Below are positions 40,525-49,265 of a DNA stretch of 59,392 bases, one piece after another. Under the pieces are notes generated by a model. The model was not told where the DNA came from and did not search any database. It saw nothing but the letters and a program-made list of their open reading frames with translations. The position numbers were made by a program, and so were the translations under genes. The stretch comes from an uncultured Porphyromonadaceae bacterium (GTDB lineage: Bacteria > Bacteroidota > Bacteroidia > Bacteroidales > Muribaculaceae): the NCBI GenBank assembly GCA_900541555.1, contig UQKE01000009.1:1-59392 (forward strand). Reading direction: 5' to 3'. Within the stretch, counting starts at the first letter, position 1. Every line of letters starts with the position of its first letter.

Positions 40525-41265
40525 TTATTTGATTGCCCATGTGATTGTGCCTCGTTTTTCAGCCGGAGCATTCCCTGACACGGTGAAACGAAGCGTTTTC
40601 GTGAAGTTTTCGAATTGTTTCCGGATGGAGGCATCGGCCGCCGCTTCGCCTGTTCCGCTGACGTAGCGTGCTTCTTTTACTGTCCCGTCGCGGCGCACGA
40701 CTATGCTGATGCGCAATGTGCCGCTTTTGGGGCATGTGGGGCGTTGTACTTGCAAATGGTAGTTTTCGCCGAGGTTGTGTCCGGGCGTGCCTTGCAATGC
40801 TCCAAACGAGGCATTTCCGTCCGGCGAGCCGCTTTGGCCTTGCCCGTCGCCTCCGCGGTTGAATGCGCTGCTGGTTCGATTGTCGATGTTGGCTTTTTCT
40901 TTTCTCAATTCAGCTTGCCGGCGTGCGGCGTCGCCTCCGTCTTGAGATGGAGCGGCAAGAGGCGAGTCGGCGTTTGAGCTGACAAGGGCTTCTCCGTCGC
41001 CTGTCGCGTTGTCGGCTTGTGTCGTTGTCGTTTCTTCTGTCGAAAGGGCTTCGCTTGCAATTCCATCGTCGAGGTCGGGCAGCGGGAGATCGCCGAGTTG
41101 CACGTATTCTCCTCCGAATGTGATTTCGCTTTTTGCCGATGGAAGCGGTTGCTCTTCGGCTGCAAGGGAGGACAGGTAAGAATAATACATTGCTACTCCC
41201 GCTCCGATGTGAAGCGCGAGCGCGATGGCAATTCCTGTGATTTGATATTTCCTCTCTTGTTTCAT
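40525..41265 (-). CDS. TonB-family energy transducer
   Basis: A 246-residue protein with a short cytosolic start (MKQERKYQ), one inner-membrane helix (ITGIAIALALHIGAGVAMYY), a periplasmic linker (about 35-165), and a C-terminal TonB/TolA-like domain (LQVQRPTCPKSGTLRISIVV, DGTVKEARYVSGTGEAAADA). It follows exbB and exbD on the minus strand and completes a proton-driven TonB or Tol-type system. The start at 41265 is chosen to begin after the exbD stop (16-bp gap) with a proper N-terminal anchor. Confidence 0.88.
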   Translation of the reverse strand: MKQERKYQITGIAIALALHIGAGVAMYYSYLSSLAAEEQPLPSAKSEITFGGEYVQLGDLPLPDLDDGIASEALSTEETTTTQADNATGDGEALVSSNADSPLAAPSQDGGDAARRQAELRKEKANIDNRTSSAFNRGGDGQGQSGSPDGNASFGALQGTPGHNLGENYHLQVQRPTCPKSGTLRISIVVRRDGTVKEARYVSGTGEAAADASIRKQFENFTKTLRFTVSGNAPAEKRGTITWAIK

Positions 41266-41281
41266 CTTCTTTTTTGCCGCG

Positions 41282-41746
41282 TCAGTTCGTGTTGCCGTTT
41301 GTTGCGGCATTTGCCAATATCCGTTGGCTGTTGGCTTCGACAGGTTTTGTGGCAAGCACCATTTTCAGGTTGTGGCGAGCCGTCATGTCGAGAATCTCGA
41401 CGATGCGCCCGTAGGGGACCGTTTCATCGGCATAGAGCGCGATGTATTGCGCGGGGTCTTGCTGTTGGGCGAGTTGCAAGAACGTAAGCAGCTGGTCGTC
41501 GCCCATTGGCTGCGGTTCTTCTTCTCCAAACGATGCAAAAAGTTTTTGGTCTTTGTCGATATATACTTTTGTGCTCGGCTTTTTGATGGCGGTTTGTTCG
41601 GAACTTTTTGGCAAGTTCACTTCAAATGCCGTGGGCGACACGAAAGTCGACGTGACCATGAAAAATATGAGCAGCAAGAAAATCACGTCGGTCATCGACG
41701 CCATGCTGTATGAGGCGAGTAAATCGTGCTGACGTTTGAGAGCCAT
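41282..41746 (-). CDS. exbD: ExbD/TolR family proton-channel subunit
   Basis: A 154-residue biopolymer transport protein with one membrane helix containing the proton-accepting Asp (YSMASMTDVIFLLLIFFMVT, about residues 13-32). A periplasmic domain follows (KVYIDKDQKLFASFGEEEPQ, YIALYADETVPYGRIVEILD). It works with ExbB in the inner membrane to energise the TonB-like protein encoded next. The gap to exbB is 12 bp. Confidence 0.93.
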   Translation of the reverse strand: MALKRQHDLLASYSMASMTDVIFLLLIFFMVTSTFVSPTAFEVNLPKSSEQTAIKKPSTKVYIDKDQKLFASFGEEEPQPMGDDQLLTFLQLAQQQDPAQYIALYADETVPYGRIVEILDMTARHNLKMVLATKPVEANSQRILANAATNGNTN

Positions 41747-41758
41747 GGCGGTAGGGGG

Positions 41759-42421
41759 TTATTTCGAAACCGGCTCGTTGAGCAGGTCCATAAATTCCAT
41801 AGTTTTGTTTTCCAGCTGGTTCATGACGTGGCTGACGCGAGCCGACAAGTAGTTGTAGGCGAACAGCGCGATAATGCCCACGATCAATCCTGCCACTGTC
41901 GTCACCAAGGCTTCGTAGATACCTCCGGAGAGCACAGAAATGTTGGCGTTGCTTCCGGCATTGGACAAGGCGAAGAATGCTTTCACCATACCGGTGACGG
42001 TGCCGAGGAAGCCCAACATGGGCGCTCCGGCAGCCGTGGTGGCAAGCCATGTGAATCCTTTCCCGAGTTTTGCCACTTCGATATTGCCGACATTCTCAAT
42101 AGCCACCAGCACGTCGTTCATCGGGCGTCCGATGCGCGAAATGCCTTTTTGTATCAGTCGCGCATAGGGGGTGTCGGTCTTTTTGCAAAGCATTTCAGCG
42201 CTTTCTATTTCGCCGTCGTGGATGTAGTCTTTGATGCGTTTCATGAAAGTGGCATCCTCGGTGGCAGCTTTTCTCAGCGCGGCCCAACGCTCGAAGAATA
42301 TGTAAATGGAGACAAGCGACAATAGTGCGAGCGGAATCATGATGATGCCGCCTTTCAGGCAGAGATCCCATACGGACAATTCTGCGGCCGCAGGTGCGGC
42401 AAGGAGGGGAAAGAGTGTCAT
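41759..42421 (-). CDS. exbB: MotA/TolQ/ExbB family proton-channel subunit
   Basis: A 220-residue protein with three membrane helices (about 16-40, 110-140 and 150-180). The family signature is LGFLGTVTGMVKAFFALSNA, plus IYEALVTTVAGLIVGIIALF. It is first in the exbB-exbD-tonB unit. A box GTTACTTTGC lies on the minus strand about 25 bp upstream as a weaker match to the -7 consensus. Confidence 0.93.
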   Translation of the reverse strand: MTLFPLLAAPAAAELSVWDLCLKGGIIMIPLALLSLVSIYIFFERWAALRKAATEDATFMKRIKDYIHDGEIESAEMLCKKTDTPYARLIQKGISRIGRPMNDVLVAIENVGNIEVAKLGKGFTWLATTAAGAPMLGFLGTVTGMVKAFFALSNAGSNANISVLSGGIYEALVTTVAGLIVGIIALFAYNYLSARVSHVMNQLENKTMEFMDLLNEPVSK

Positions 42422-42522
42422 ATCGGTTGTGTTTTTATTTTGTGCAAAGTAACGTAAATTCTTTCAAAAAGCAAAGTGTTTTTTTGTCGCGGAGTGTCTT
42501 TTTGCTTGTAGCTGCAAGCGGT

Positions 42523-43236
42523 TTATTTCAGGCAGTCCTTGTATTGCCGGATGGTGCTTTCCAATCCGAAATAGAGCGCGTCGGAAATAAGCGCGTGCCC
42601 GATCGACACTTCGTCCAAATAAGGCATTCTCTCGTAGAAGAACCTTAAATTTTCAAGATTGAGGTCGTGCCCGCCGTTTACGCCAAGCCCGACACTGTGG
42701 GCGGCTGCGGCCGCTTCGATGTAAGGGCGGATGGCTTCTTCCGGATTTGTCTTGTAGAGGCGTGCATAGGGTTCGGTGTAGAGTTCCACGCGGTCGGCTC
42801 CTGTTTTTGCGGCAAGCCGGATGTTTTCTATGTCGGTGTCGACAAAAATGCTGGTGCGTATGCCTTTTTCTTTGAATTGGTCTGTGATTTGCTGCAAAAA
42901 ATTGAAGTTGTTCGCCACGTCCCATCCGCCGGTCGACGTAAGCGCGTCGGGCGCGTCGGGGACAAGCGTCACTTGCGTAGGTTTCACTTTCAGCACCAAG
43001 TCCATGAACCGTTCGGAGGGATATCCCTCAATGTTGAATTCTTTCCGGAGCAACGGTCTCAATTGGAAAACATCGGCATAGCGGATGTGGCGTTCGTCGG
43101 GGCGGGGATGGACGGTGATTCCGTCTGCTCCGAAGCGTTCGCAGTCGATAGCCACTTGTTCCACATTCGGGACATTGCCGCCCCGTGCGTTCCGAATGGT
43201 GGCAACTTTGTTTATATTGACGCTTAAATTTGTCAT
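42523..43236 (-). CDS. pdxJ: Pyridoxine 5'-phosphate synthase
   Basis: A 237-residue TIM-barrel enzyme that condenses 1-deoxyxylulose 5-phosphate with 3-amino-2-oxopropyl phosphate in vitamin B6 synthesis. It begins [20 protein letters not shown] and has [40 protein letters not shown] and [15 protein letters not shown]. The length is normal. It diverges from nadK, an arrangement common in Bacteroidales. Confidence 0.97.
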   Translation of the reverse strand: MTNLSVNINKVATIRNARGGNVPNVEQVAIDCERFGADGITVHPRPDERHIRYADVFQLRPLLRKEFNIEGYPSERFMDLVLKVKPTQVTLVPDAPDALTSTGGWDVANNFNFLQQITDQFKEKGIRTSIFVDTDIENIRLAAKTGADRVELYTEPYARLYKTNPEEAIRPYIEAAAAAHSVGLGVNGGHDLNLENLRFFYERMPYLDEVSIGHALISDALYFGLESTIRQYKDCLK

Positions 43237-43379
43237 TTGCGGTTAATTTTTTTGTTGAGACGGAATGTTTCCGTATCTTTACATGAAATTCGTTTTGTCG
43301 GCAAAAGCCGAGTTTTGGCGTTAAATTTCATGCAAAATTAATATATATCGACTGTTTTGGAAAATAAAACATATTGAAA

Positions 43380-44246
43380 ATGAAGATAGCTATATACGGC
43401 AACAGCCATCAAGACAACCGTATCGGCGTGATTGATAAAATGTTTTCTTCTCTTGCGCTGCATGGTGTCGACGTCGAAGCGGAAAAAGGTTTTTATGAAT
43501 ATGTCAAGAAGCTTTTGCCGGAGACGAAGGTGGGTTGCGCGGACGATTCGCGCTTGTCGGCCGATATCGTTTTGAGCGTTGGCGGCGACGGCACGTTTCT
43601 TCGTGCTGCTTCATGGGTGGGGGACCGCGAAATTCCGATTTTCGGCATAAACACAGGCCATCTCGGATATTTGTCGGGAGCTACGACCGACAGCGTGGAG
43701 CAAATGCTCGACGACATACGGAATGGGCGATATCGCACGGAATTGCGCTCGTTGATACAAGTGGATGCCGATCCGCATGGCAGTCTTCCCAAGCGGTTTG
43801 CCCTCAACGAAGTGGCGGTGCTGAAAGACGCGTCGGCATCAATGCTCCACATGGACACGACTGTCAACGGGGCTGCATTGAATACTTATATTGGCGACGG
43901 ACTGATCGTTGCGACGCCAACGGGCAGCACCGCCTATAATCTTTCCGTAGGCGGCCCGATATTGCATCCGGCGTGTCGCAGTTTCGTGATTTCGCCGATA
44001 GCGGCGCATTCGTTGACGGTGCGTCCTTTGGTATTGCCCGACGGCGCGGAAATTGCGGTCAGAACGCGCTCGACGCGCTCGCAGACGTTTCGAATCTCGG
44101 TTGATGGCGAGTCGTCGACGCTTCCGATCGGGACGGTGCTGCGTTTGCGCCGTGCAGATTTTTGCGTGAAAGTGGCGTTGCGCGACGGCCATAATTTTGC
44201 AGGCACGCTTCGTGGAAAATTGATGTGGGGCGTGGATGGCAGATAG
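43380..44246 (+). CDS. nadK: NAD kinase
   Basis: A 288-residue enzyme that phosphorylates NAD to NADP. The GGDGTFLRAASWVGD motif (about residues 64-78) includes the catalytic Asp. NEVAVLKDASASMLHMDTTV and GDGLIVATPTGSTAYNLSVG are the other family blocks. ATG 43380 is chosen over a TTG two codons upstream. A -7-like TATCTTTA lies at 43274-43281 in the divergent gap with pdxJ. Confidence 0.97.
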   Translation: MKIAIYGNSHQDNRIGVIDKMFSSLALHGVDVEAEKGFYEYVKKLLPETKVGCADDSRLSADIVLSVGGDGTFLRAASWVGDREIPIFGINTGHLGYLSGATTDSVEQMLDDIRNGRYRTELRSLIQVDADPHGSLPKRFALNEVAVLKDASASMLHMDTTVNGAALNTYIGDGLIVATPTGSTAYNLSVGGPILHPACRSFVISPIAAHSLTVRPLVLPDGAEIAVRTRSTRSQTFRISVDGESSTLPIGTVLRLRRADFCVKVALRDGHNFAGTLRGKLMWGVDGR

Positions 44247-44330
44247 GGAATCGCTTGTTGCGAATGGCTTGTTGACACTGTCTTGATGGAAAATATGGAA
44301 GAGAAATATAGTTGTTTCAACAATTATGTC

Positions 44331-44338
44331 TACCTTTG
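44331..44338 (+). promoter_or_regulatory. -7 box of the NIF3-like gene
   Basis: TACCTTTG at 44331-44338, 11 bp before the ATG. The palindrome TTGTTTCAACAA lies just upstream at 44312-44323. Confidence 0.55.
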
Positions 44339-44349
44339 CGCCGTAAATA

Positions 44350-45441
44350 ATGATCATTCGCAGAATTATTGATGCAATTGAGGACTTCGCCCCTCGCGCT
44401 TTGCAAGAAAATTACGACAATTCGGGAATGCAGGCAGGCGATGCGGCGAACGACTGTACGGGAGCGCTCCTGACGCTTGACGTGTCCGAACGGACCGTGG
44501 CAGAAGCGGCAGAGCGAGGCTGTAATCTTATCATATCCCACCATCCTTTGCTTTTTAAGGGAGTAAAATCCGTTACTCCGTCGACCAAAGAAGGCCGCAT
44601 CCTTTTGGATGCCATCCGTCGTGGCGTGGCGATTTATGCGGCGCACACGAGCCTCGACAATGCGCGATACGGCGTGTCGTCGCGGATGGCTGCGAAATTG
44701 GGTCTGTCGAATGTGCGGCCATTGTGCGCACGGCAAAACGGATTGATGAAAATTGTCGTGTTCGTGCCCGAAAGCGCGGCGGAATCCGTGCGGACGGCCA
44801 TAGCAGATGCCGGTGCCGGCATGATTGGCGATTACGACCGGTGCAGCTATTCCATGCGGGGCATCGGGCGGTACAGGGCCAATGAGGGCGCTCGCCCGTT
44901 TGCAGGGCAAGTGGGATGCATGCACGAAGAGCCGGAAGAGCGGATAGAGGCCGTTGTCGAAGGGTGGCGGCTGGGGCGTGTCGTGGAAGCGATGCTCGCG
45001 GCGCATCCTTACGAAGAACCTGCCTACGACGTGATAGCCTTGTCCAATGAGGACAGACACACGGGGTGTGGGGCAGTGGGCAATGTGGAACCGATTGCTT
45101 ACGGCGCTTTTTTGTCGAAGTTGAAAACGATATTCGGATGTCCCGCAGTGCGTTGTTGCGGAGACTTGAAAGCAACGGTGAGAACTGTGGCCTTGTGTGG
45201 CGGAAGCGGTGCCCCCATGATTGCCGACGCAGTGGCGGCCGGCGCCGACGTTTATGTGACCGGCGACGTGAAATATCACGATTTCACGACGTTTTGCGAT
45301 CGCATTTCGATAGCCGACATCGGGCACTATGAAAGCGAACAATGCGCGAAAGAGATTTTGGCCGATGTGATTCGCAGCCGAGTGCCGGAAGTGGCAGTGT
45401 ATTTTGCAGAATCGGATGAAAATGTAATAAAATATATATGA
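44350..45441 (+). CDS. NIF3-like dinuclear metal-centre protein
   Basis: A 363-residue protein of the NIF3/YbgI (GTP cyclohydrolase I type 2-like) family. Metal ligands are visible in CNLIISHHPLLFKGVKSV (His pair), YAAHTSLDN and, near the end, DIGHYESEQCAKEIL. The central insert (about 130-235) is the PII-like domain of the long subfamily. The proteins form hexamers with a di-metal site; their physiological role is unclear. The stop codon overlaps the next gene's first ATG by 4 bp. Confidence 0.93.
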   Translation: MIIRRIIDAIEDFAPRALQENYDNSGMQAGDAANDCTGALLTLDVSERTVAEAAERGCNLIISHHPLLFKGVKSVTPSTKEGRILLDAIRRGVAIYAAHTSLDNARYGVSSRMAAKLGLSNVRPLCARQNGLMKIVVFVPESAAESVRTAIADAGAGMIGDYDRCSYSMRGIGRYRANEGARPFAGQVGCMHEEPEERIEAVVEGWRLGRVVEAMLAAHPYEEPAYDVIALSNEDRHTGCGAVGNVEPIAYGAFLSKLKTIFGCPAVRCCGDLKATVRTVALCGGSGAPMIADAVAAGADVYVTGDVKYHDFTTFCDRISIADIGHYESEQCAKEILADVIRSRVPEVAVYFAESDENVIKYI

Positions 45442-45443
45442 CT

Positions 45444-46214
45444 ATGGCAACTGAAACTAAACAAGCTGAGAAAGAATTGACAGTGGAAGAGCGCTTGAAA
45501 GCCCTTTACCAATTGCAAACTTTGCTGTCGGAAATCGACCGCATAAAGACGCTTCGCGGCGAGCTTCCCCTTGAAGTGAAAGACCTCGAAGACGAAATAG
45601 AGGGATTGAACACGCGCATTCAGAATTTTAAGAATGAAGCGGAAGAATTGAGAAAAGGCATCGCAGGCAAAAAAATCGAGATACAAAACGCGCAAGATGC
45701 CATTGCAAAATACACGGAGCAACAAAACAATGTGCGCAACAACAAAGAATTTGATTTCCTTGCCAAAGAAATAGGATTCAAACAATTGGAAATTGAACTT
45801 TGCGAAAAGCGCATCCGTGAATACGGGGAAATGGAGGAAAAGAAAAAAGAAGATATCAGCGCGGCGCAAGAATCGTTGGAAGACCGCACGCACATTCTTG
45901 CCGAAAAGAAATCGGAACTCGACGAAATTATTTCTGAAACAAAGCAAGACGAAGAAAAATTGCGCGGCGAAGCCAAACTGTTGGAAGAAAAAATCGAACC
46001 GCGCTTGCTTAAAGCGTTCAAGCGCATCAGGGGCAATGCCCGCAACGGATTGGGCATCGTGTATGTGCAGCGCAATGCTTGCGGGGGTTGCTTCAATCGC
46101 ATTCCCGCGCAACGCCAAGTGGAAATCAAAATGCACAAAAAAATCATCGTCTGCGAATATTGCGGGCGCATTTTGATCGATCCGGAACTCGCCGGCGTGA
46201 AAGAAGAAGCCTGA
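45444..46214 (+). CDS. Coiled-coil protein with C4 zinc ribbon
   Basis: A 256-residue soluble protein. Residues 10-190 form a long coiled coil (LKALYQLQTLLSEIDRIKTL; IEGLNTRIQNFKNEAEELRK). The C-terminal ribbon has NACGGCFNRIPAQ and IVCEYCGRILIDPE, four zinc-binding cysteines. It belongs to the C4-type zinc-ribbon family, often next to NIF3 genes; relatives have been linked to nucleic-acid handling or flagellar regulation. Homologues start M-A-x-E, favouring 45444, though an ATG at 45438 overlapping the NIF3 stop is also possible. Confidence 0.9.
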   Translation: MATETKQAEKELTVEERLKALYQLQTLLSEIDRIKTLRGELPLEVKDLEDEIEGLNTRIQNFKNEAEELRKGIAGKKIEIQNAQDAIAKYTEQQNNVRNNKEFDFLAKEIGFKQLEIELCEKRIREYGEMEEKKKEDISAAQESLEDRTHILAEKKSELDEIISETKQDEEKLRGEAKLLEEKIEPRLLKAFKRIRGNARNGLGIVYVQRNACGGCFNRIPAQRQVEIKMHKKIIVCEYCGRILIDPELAGVKEEA

Positions 46215-46223
46215 AATTCATAT

Positions 46224-46266
46224 CGGCTTTTGTCCTTGTCTTTTGGGCAAAAGCCGTTTTTTTTTT
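46224..46266 (+). terminator. Rho-independent terminator between the zinc-ribbon gene and lpxB
   Basis: A perfect 9-bp stem CGGCTTTTG/CAAAAGCCG (46224-46232 with 46248-46256) is followed by ten T residues. lpxB starts 15 bp later, so read-through or an undetected promoter must supply lpxB. Confidence 0.88.
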
Positions 46267-46281
46267 GACAGGAGAAGCCTT

Positions 46282-47427
46282 ATGAAATATTTTTTGATAG
46301 CGGGAGAAGCCTCCGGCGATTTGCATGCCGGACGGCTTATCGATGCGCTTCGTCGCGAAGACGGAGAAGCGTCGTTTTGCTATCTTGGCGGCGACTGCAT
46401 GCAGGCAGCATCGGGAGTAGCGCCGGTCGTGCATTATCGGGCAATGGCCTATATGGCATTCTCCGAAGTGTTGCGGCATTTGCCCGATATCTTCAAAAAT
46501 ATGCGGATTGCGAAAGAATCGATTGCCCGTTTTGCTCCCGATGCAATCGTGCTGGTCGACTATCCGTCGTTCAATTTGAAGATTGCCAAATATGCATGGC
46601 GCAAGGGAATTCCTGTGTATTACTACATTTCGCCGAAAATCTGGGCGTGGAAAACGTGGCGCGTGAAGCAAATAAAAAAATATGTCAGGAAAGTTTTTTC
46701 GATACTTCCTTTTGAGACAGAATTTTATGCAAAATACGGCTATGCCGTGGATTATGCCGGCAACCCGACAGTCGGCGAGATAGCCGACGCACGCCAAGCA
46801 TTGCCGAGCGAAGAAGAATTTCGGAAATTGGCAGGCGTGTCGGCCGATGTGCCGTTGATTGCATTGCTGCCCGGCTCGCGAATCGGAGAAATCCGGAATA
46901 ATCTGCCATTGATGGCCGATGCCGCCCGCCGGTTTGCCGGATTCCAAGCGGTTGTGGCTGCTGCTCCGGGCATAGAAACAGATTTTTATCGCACTGTTTG
47001 TCCTGACGGGATTCGCATTGTGCGCGACGCTACGTATGCGTTGTTGGCGTATTCGAAAGCGGCGGTGGTCACTTCCGGCACGGCAACGTTGGAAACGGCC
47101 ATCATGGGCACGCCGCAGGTCGTGTGCTATCGCGGCAATGGTTCGAGCATGACGTATGCTTTGTTCAAGCGGATTTTAAAAGTGCGCTATGTATCGTTGC
47201 CGAATCTTATTGCGGGGAAAGAAGTCGTGCCGGAGCTATTGTTGCACCAATGCACGGCCGATGGCATGGCAAAATTGCTTCGGCCTTTGCTCGGCGACAC
47301 GGCGGAAAGAAGAGCGATGGAAGAAGGCTATGCGTTGGTGGCTCAACGTCTTGGAAAGATGGATTGTGCGAAAACGACTGCGCAGCAATTGCTTAATGAT
47401 TTGACGAATGGAGCAGGGCGGCATTAA
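46282..47427 (+). CDS. lpxB: Lipid-A-disaccharide synthase
   Basis: A 381-residue GT19 glycosyltransferase that joins UDP-diacylglucosamine and lipid X in lipid A synthesis at the inner membrane. It has KYFLIAGEASGDLHAGRLID at the start, VDYPSFNLKIAKYAWRKGIP, YYISPKIWAWKTWRVKQIKK and LPGSRIGEIRNNLPLM. The start is set by the conserved N-terminus; 13 upstream in-frame codons fall in the terminator. Its end overlaps the MutS-like gene by 20 bp. Confidence 0.96.
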   Translation: MKYFLIAGEASGDLHAGRLIDALRREDGEASFCYLGGDCMQAASGVAPVVHYRAMAYMAFSEVLRHLPDIFKNMRIAKESIARFAPDAIVLVDYPSFNLKIAKYAWRKGIPVYYYISPKIWAWKTWRVKQIKKYVRKVFSILPFETEFYAKYGYAVDYAGNPTVGEIADARQALPSEEEFRKLAGVSADVPLIALLPGSRIGEIRNNLPLMADAARRFAGFQAVVAAAPGIETDFYRTVCPDGIRIVRDATYALLAYSKAAVVTSGTATLETAIMGTPQVVCYRGNGSSMTYALFKRILKVRYVSLPNLIAGKEVVPELLLHQCTADGMAKLLRPLLGDTAERRAMEEGYALVAQRLGKMDCAKTTAQQLLNDLTNGAGRH

Positions 47428-49192
47428 TCCTCGCGTGTATTATGGCGCGGTAGTGGAAGATTGCCGCCGCAGTGTTCGCGCGTTGTCGCGAAAAAGCATG
47501 GCGGTTGCAGGGTTGCGGCTGCTTGTTTTTGTGGCGGCGTTTGTGGCAGTCGTCTTGTTTTGGCACCAGCCGGCAAAAGCGTCCATGTTGTTTGTTGCGG
47601 GAATGGCCGCTTTTTTGTGGCTTGTCAAGTTTAGTGCGCGAATTTCGCAACTGAAAGATTCGGAAACTGCCAAAATGGATTGGGCCATCGGGCAAATAAC
47701 CAGAATGGATTTGAATCTTGACGGGCTTCCGGATGGCAGGGAATATATTGATGCTGCGCATGATTTTTCTTTTGATATCGACTTGTTTGGCCGGCATTCG
47801 ATTTTTTCGCTTTTAAATTCGACAGTCACGCCATTCGGACATGGGCGGCTTGCAGAATGGATGTTGCATCCGGAGCGGATAGTGGATGAGGTTGAGAACC
47901 GACAAGATGCCGTTCGCGAGTTGTCGGGGAAAAGGGACTTTCGATTGAAATTGGCGGCAACGGCATGGCAGGCAAACGGCGATTCCGGCGAAATTGGCGA
48001 AATTCCCGATTTTTCCATTGGCATCGTTCGTAGAGTGGCGGTTTGGGCCATTGTGCCTGTTTTTGTCGTTTTGTCGGTGTTGGCGGCTTTGGGCTTGATA
48101 TCGGGTAATGTCATAGTTTATGTGTTTCTTGCCGCTTTGATAGCCTCGTCGTTGCAGTCGAAGCGTGTCGGGCGTTTGCATGAATGGTTGTCGGGGGCGG
48201 TGGGACGCTTGTCGCGCTATTCCGAATTGTTCAAGGCGATAGAAGAAGAATCGTTTGGCTCCCAAGCGCTTTGCGCCATCCGGTCGAGACTGTCGGGCAA
48301 GAGTGGCGGGGCTTCGTCGGCTACGCGGCAATTGGCGCGCTATCTCAACAATCTTGATCAGCGATATAATGTGTTTGGATTCGCTATTTTGAATGGTTTT
48401 TTGTTTTGGGACTGGCGGCAGCTGAACAATATCGACCGGTGGATGAAAACGTATTCCAAGGATTTGGAAGCATGGAAAGACGCGATTGCCGACATGGATG
48501 CGTTTTGCTCGCTGGGGGCGTTTGCATTCAATAATCCGGATTATGCTTATCCTGTTTGCGACGTGGACGGCGATGTGGTTTTGGAAGCGAAAAATGCAGG
48601 GCATCCGCTTATCTCGCGGGAATTGTGTGTGAGAAACAATGTGGAGACGCTTCGGGAATCGTCATTTTTTGTGGTGACAGGGGCCAATATGGCCGGAAAA
48701 AGCACCTATTTGCGCACAGTCGCAGTCAATTATTTGCTCGCGGAAATAGGCGCTCCTGTGTGTGCGGAAGAAATGACATTTTCGAAAGCATCGTTGTTTA
48801 CGGGGATTCGAACTTCCGATTCGTTGGCGGAAGGCGCTTCTTACTTTTTCGCAGAACTTTCCCGATTGGAAAAAATTGTGCGTCGCGCAGAGTCCGGCGA
48901 GCGCATGTTTGTCGTGCTTGATGAGATTTTGCGAGGGACAAATTCGGCCGACAAGCAGAAAGGTTCACTCGGCCTTGTCGGAAAATTGGTGAAATTGCCG
49001 GTGGCGGGGATTATCGCGACACACGATTTGGCGCTTGGCTCGTTGGCGGAAACTTTCCCAAAGCAAGTGCGGAATTTCCGGTTTGAAGCGGATATAGAAG
49101 GCGAACGATTGACATTTTCGTATCGAATCCGCACGGGAGTGGCGGAAAATGCGAATGCTTCGTTTTTGATGAAGCAAATGGGGATTATTTGA
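47408..49192 (+). CDS. Membrane-anchored MutS-like ATPase
   Basis: A 594-residue protein with a MutS domain V ATPase at the C-terminus: Walker A VTGANMAGKSTYLRTVAV (about residue 420), ASLFTGIRTSDSLAEGASYF, Walker B MFVVLDEILRGTNSADKQ, and ATHDLALGSL. The mismatch-recognition and connector domains are absent. The N-terminal part has two hydrophobic segments (about 38-75 and 200-245), implying membrane attachment. A role in DNA metabolism at the membrane is possible, but mismatch repair itself is unlikely. Such genes recur next to lpxB or surE in Bacteroidetes. Confidence 0.9.
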   Translation: MEQGGINPRVYYGAVVEDCRRSVRALSRKSMAVAGLRLLVFVAAFVAVVLFWHQPAKASMLFVAGMAAFLWLVKFSARISQLKDSETAKMDWAIGQITRMDLNLDGLPDGREYIDAAHDFSFDIDLFGRHSIFSLLNSTVTPFGHGRLAEWMLHPERIVDEVENRQDAVRELSGKRDFRLKLAATAWQANGDSGEIGEIPDFSIGIVRRVAVWAIVPVFVVLSVLAALGLISGNVIVYVFLAALIASSLQSKRVGRLHEWLSGAVGRLSRYSELFKAIEEESFGSQALCAIRSRLSGKSGGASSATRQLARYLNNLDQRYNVFGFAILNGFLFWDWRQLNNIDRWMKTYSKDLEAWKDAIADMDAFCSLGAFAFNNPDYAYPVCDVDGDVVLEAKNAGHPLISRELCVRNNVETLRESSFFVVTGANMAGKSTYLRTVAVNYLLAEIGAPVCAEEMTFSKASLFTGIRTSDSLAEGASYFFAELSRLEKIVRRAESGERMFVVLDEILRGTNSADKQKGSLGLVGKLVKLPVAGIIATHDLALGSLAETFPKQVRNFRFEADIEGERLTFSYRIRTGVAENANASFLMKQMGII

Positions 49193-49265
49193 TTTTGCAA
49201 AAAATGCCTTTCTTGTTGCGGGGGAATGGGTAAAAATGCCTATTTTCGTAGGCGTTAAATCAAAC

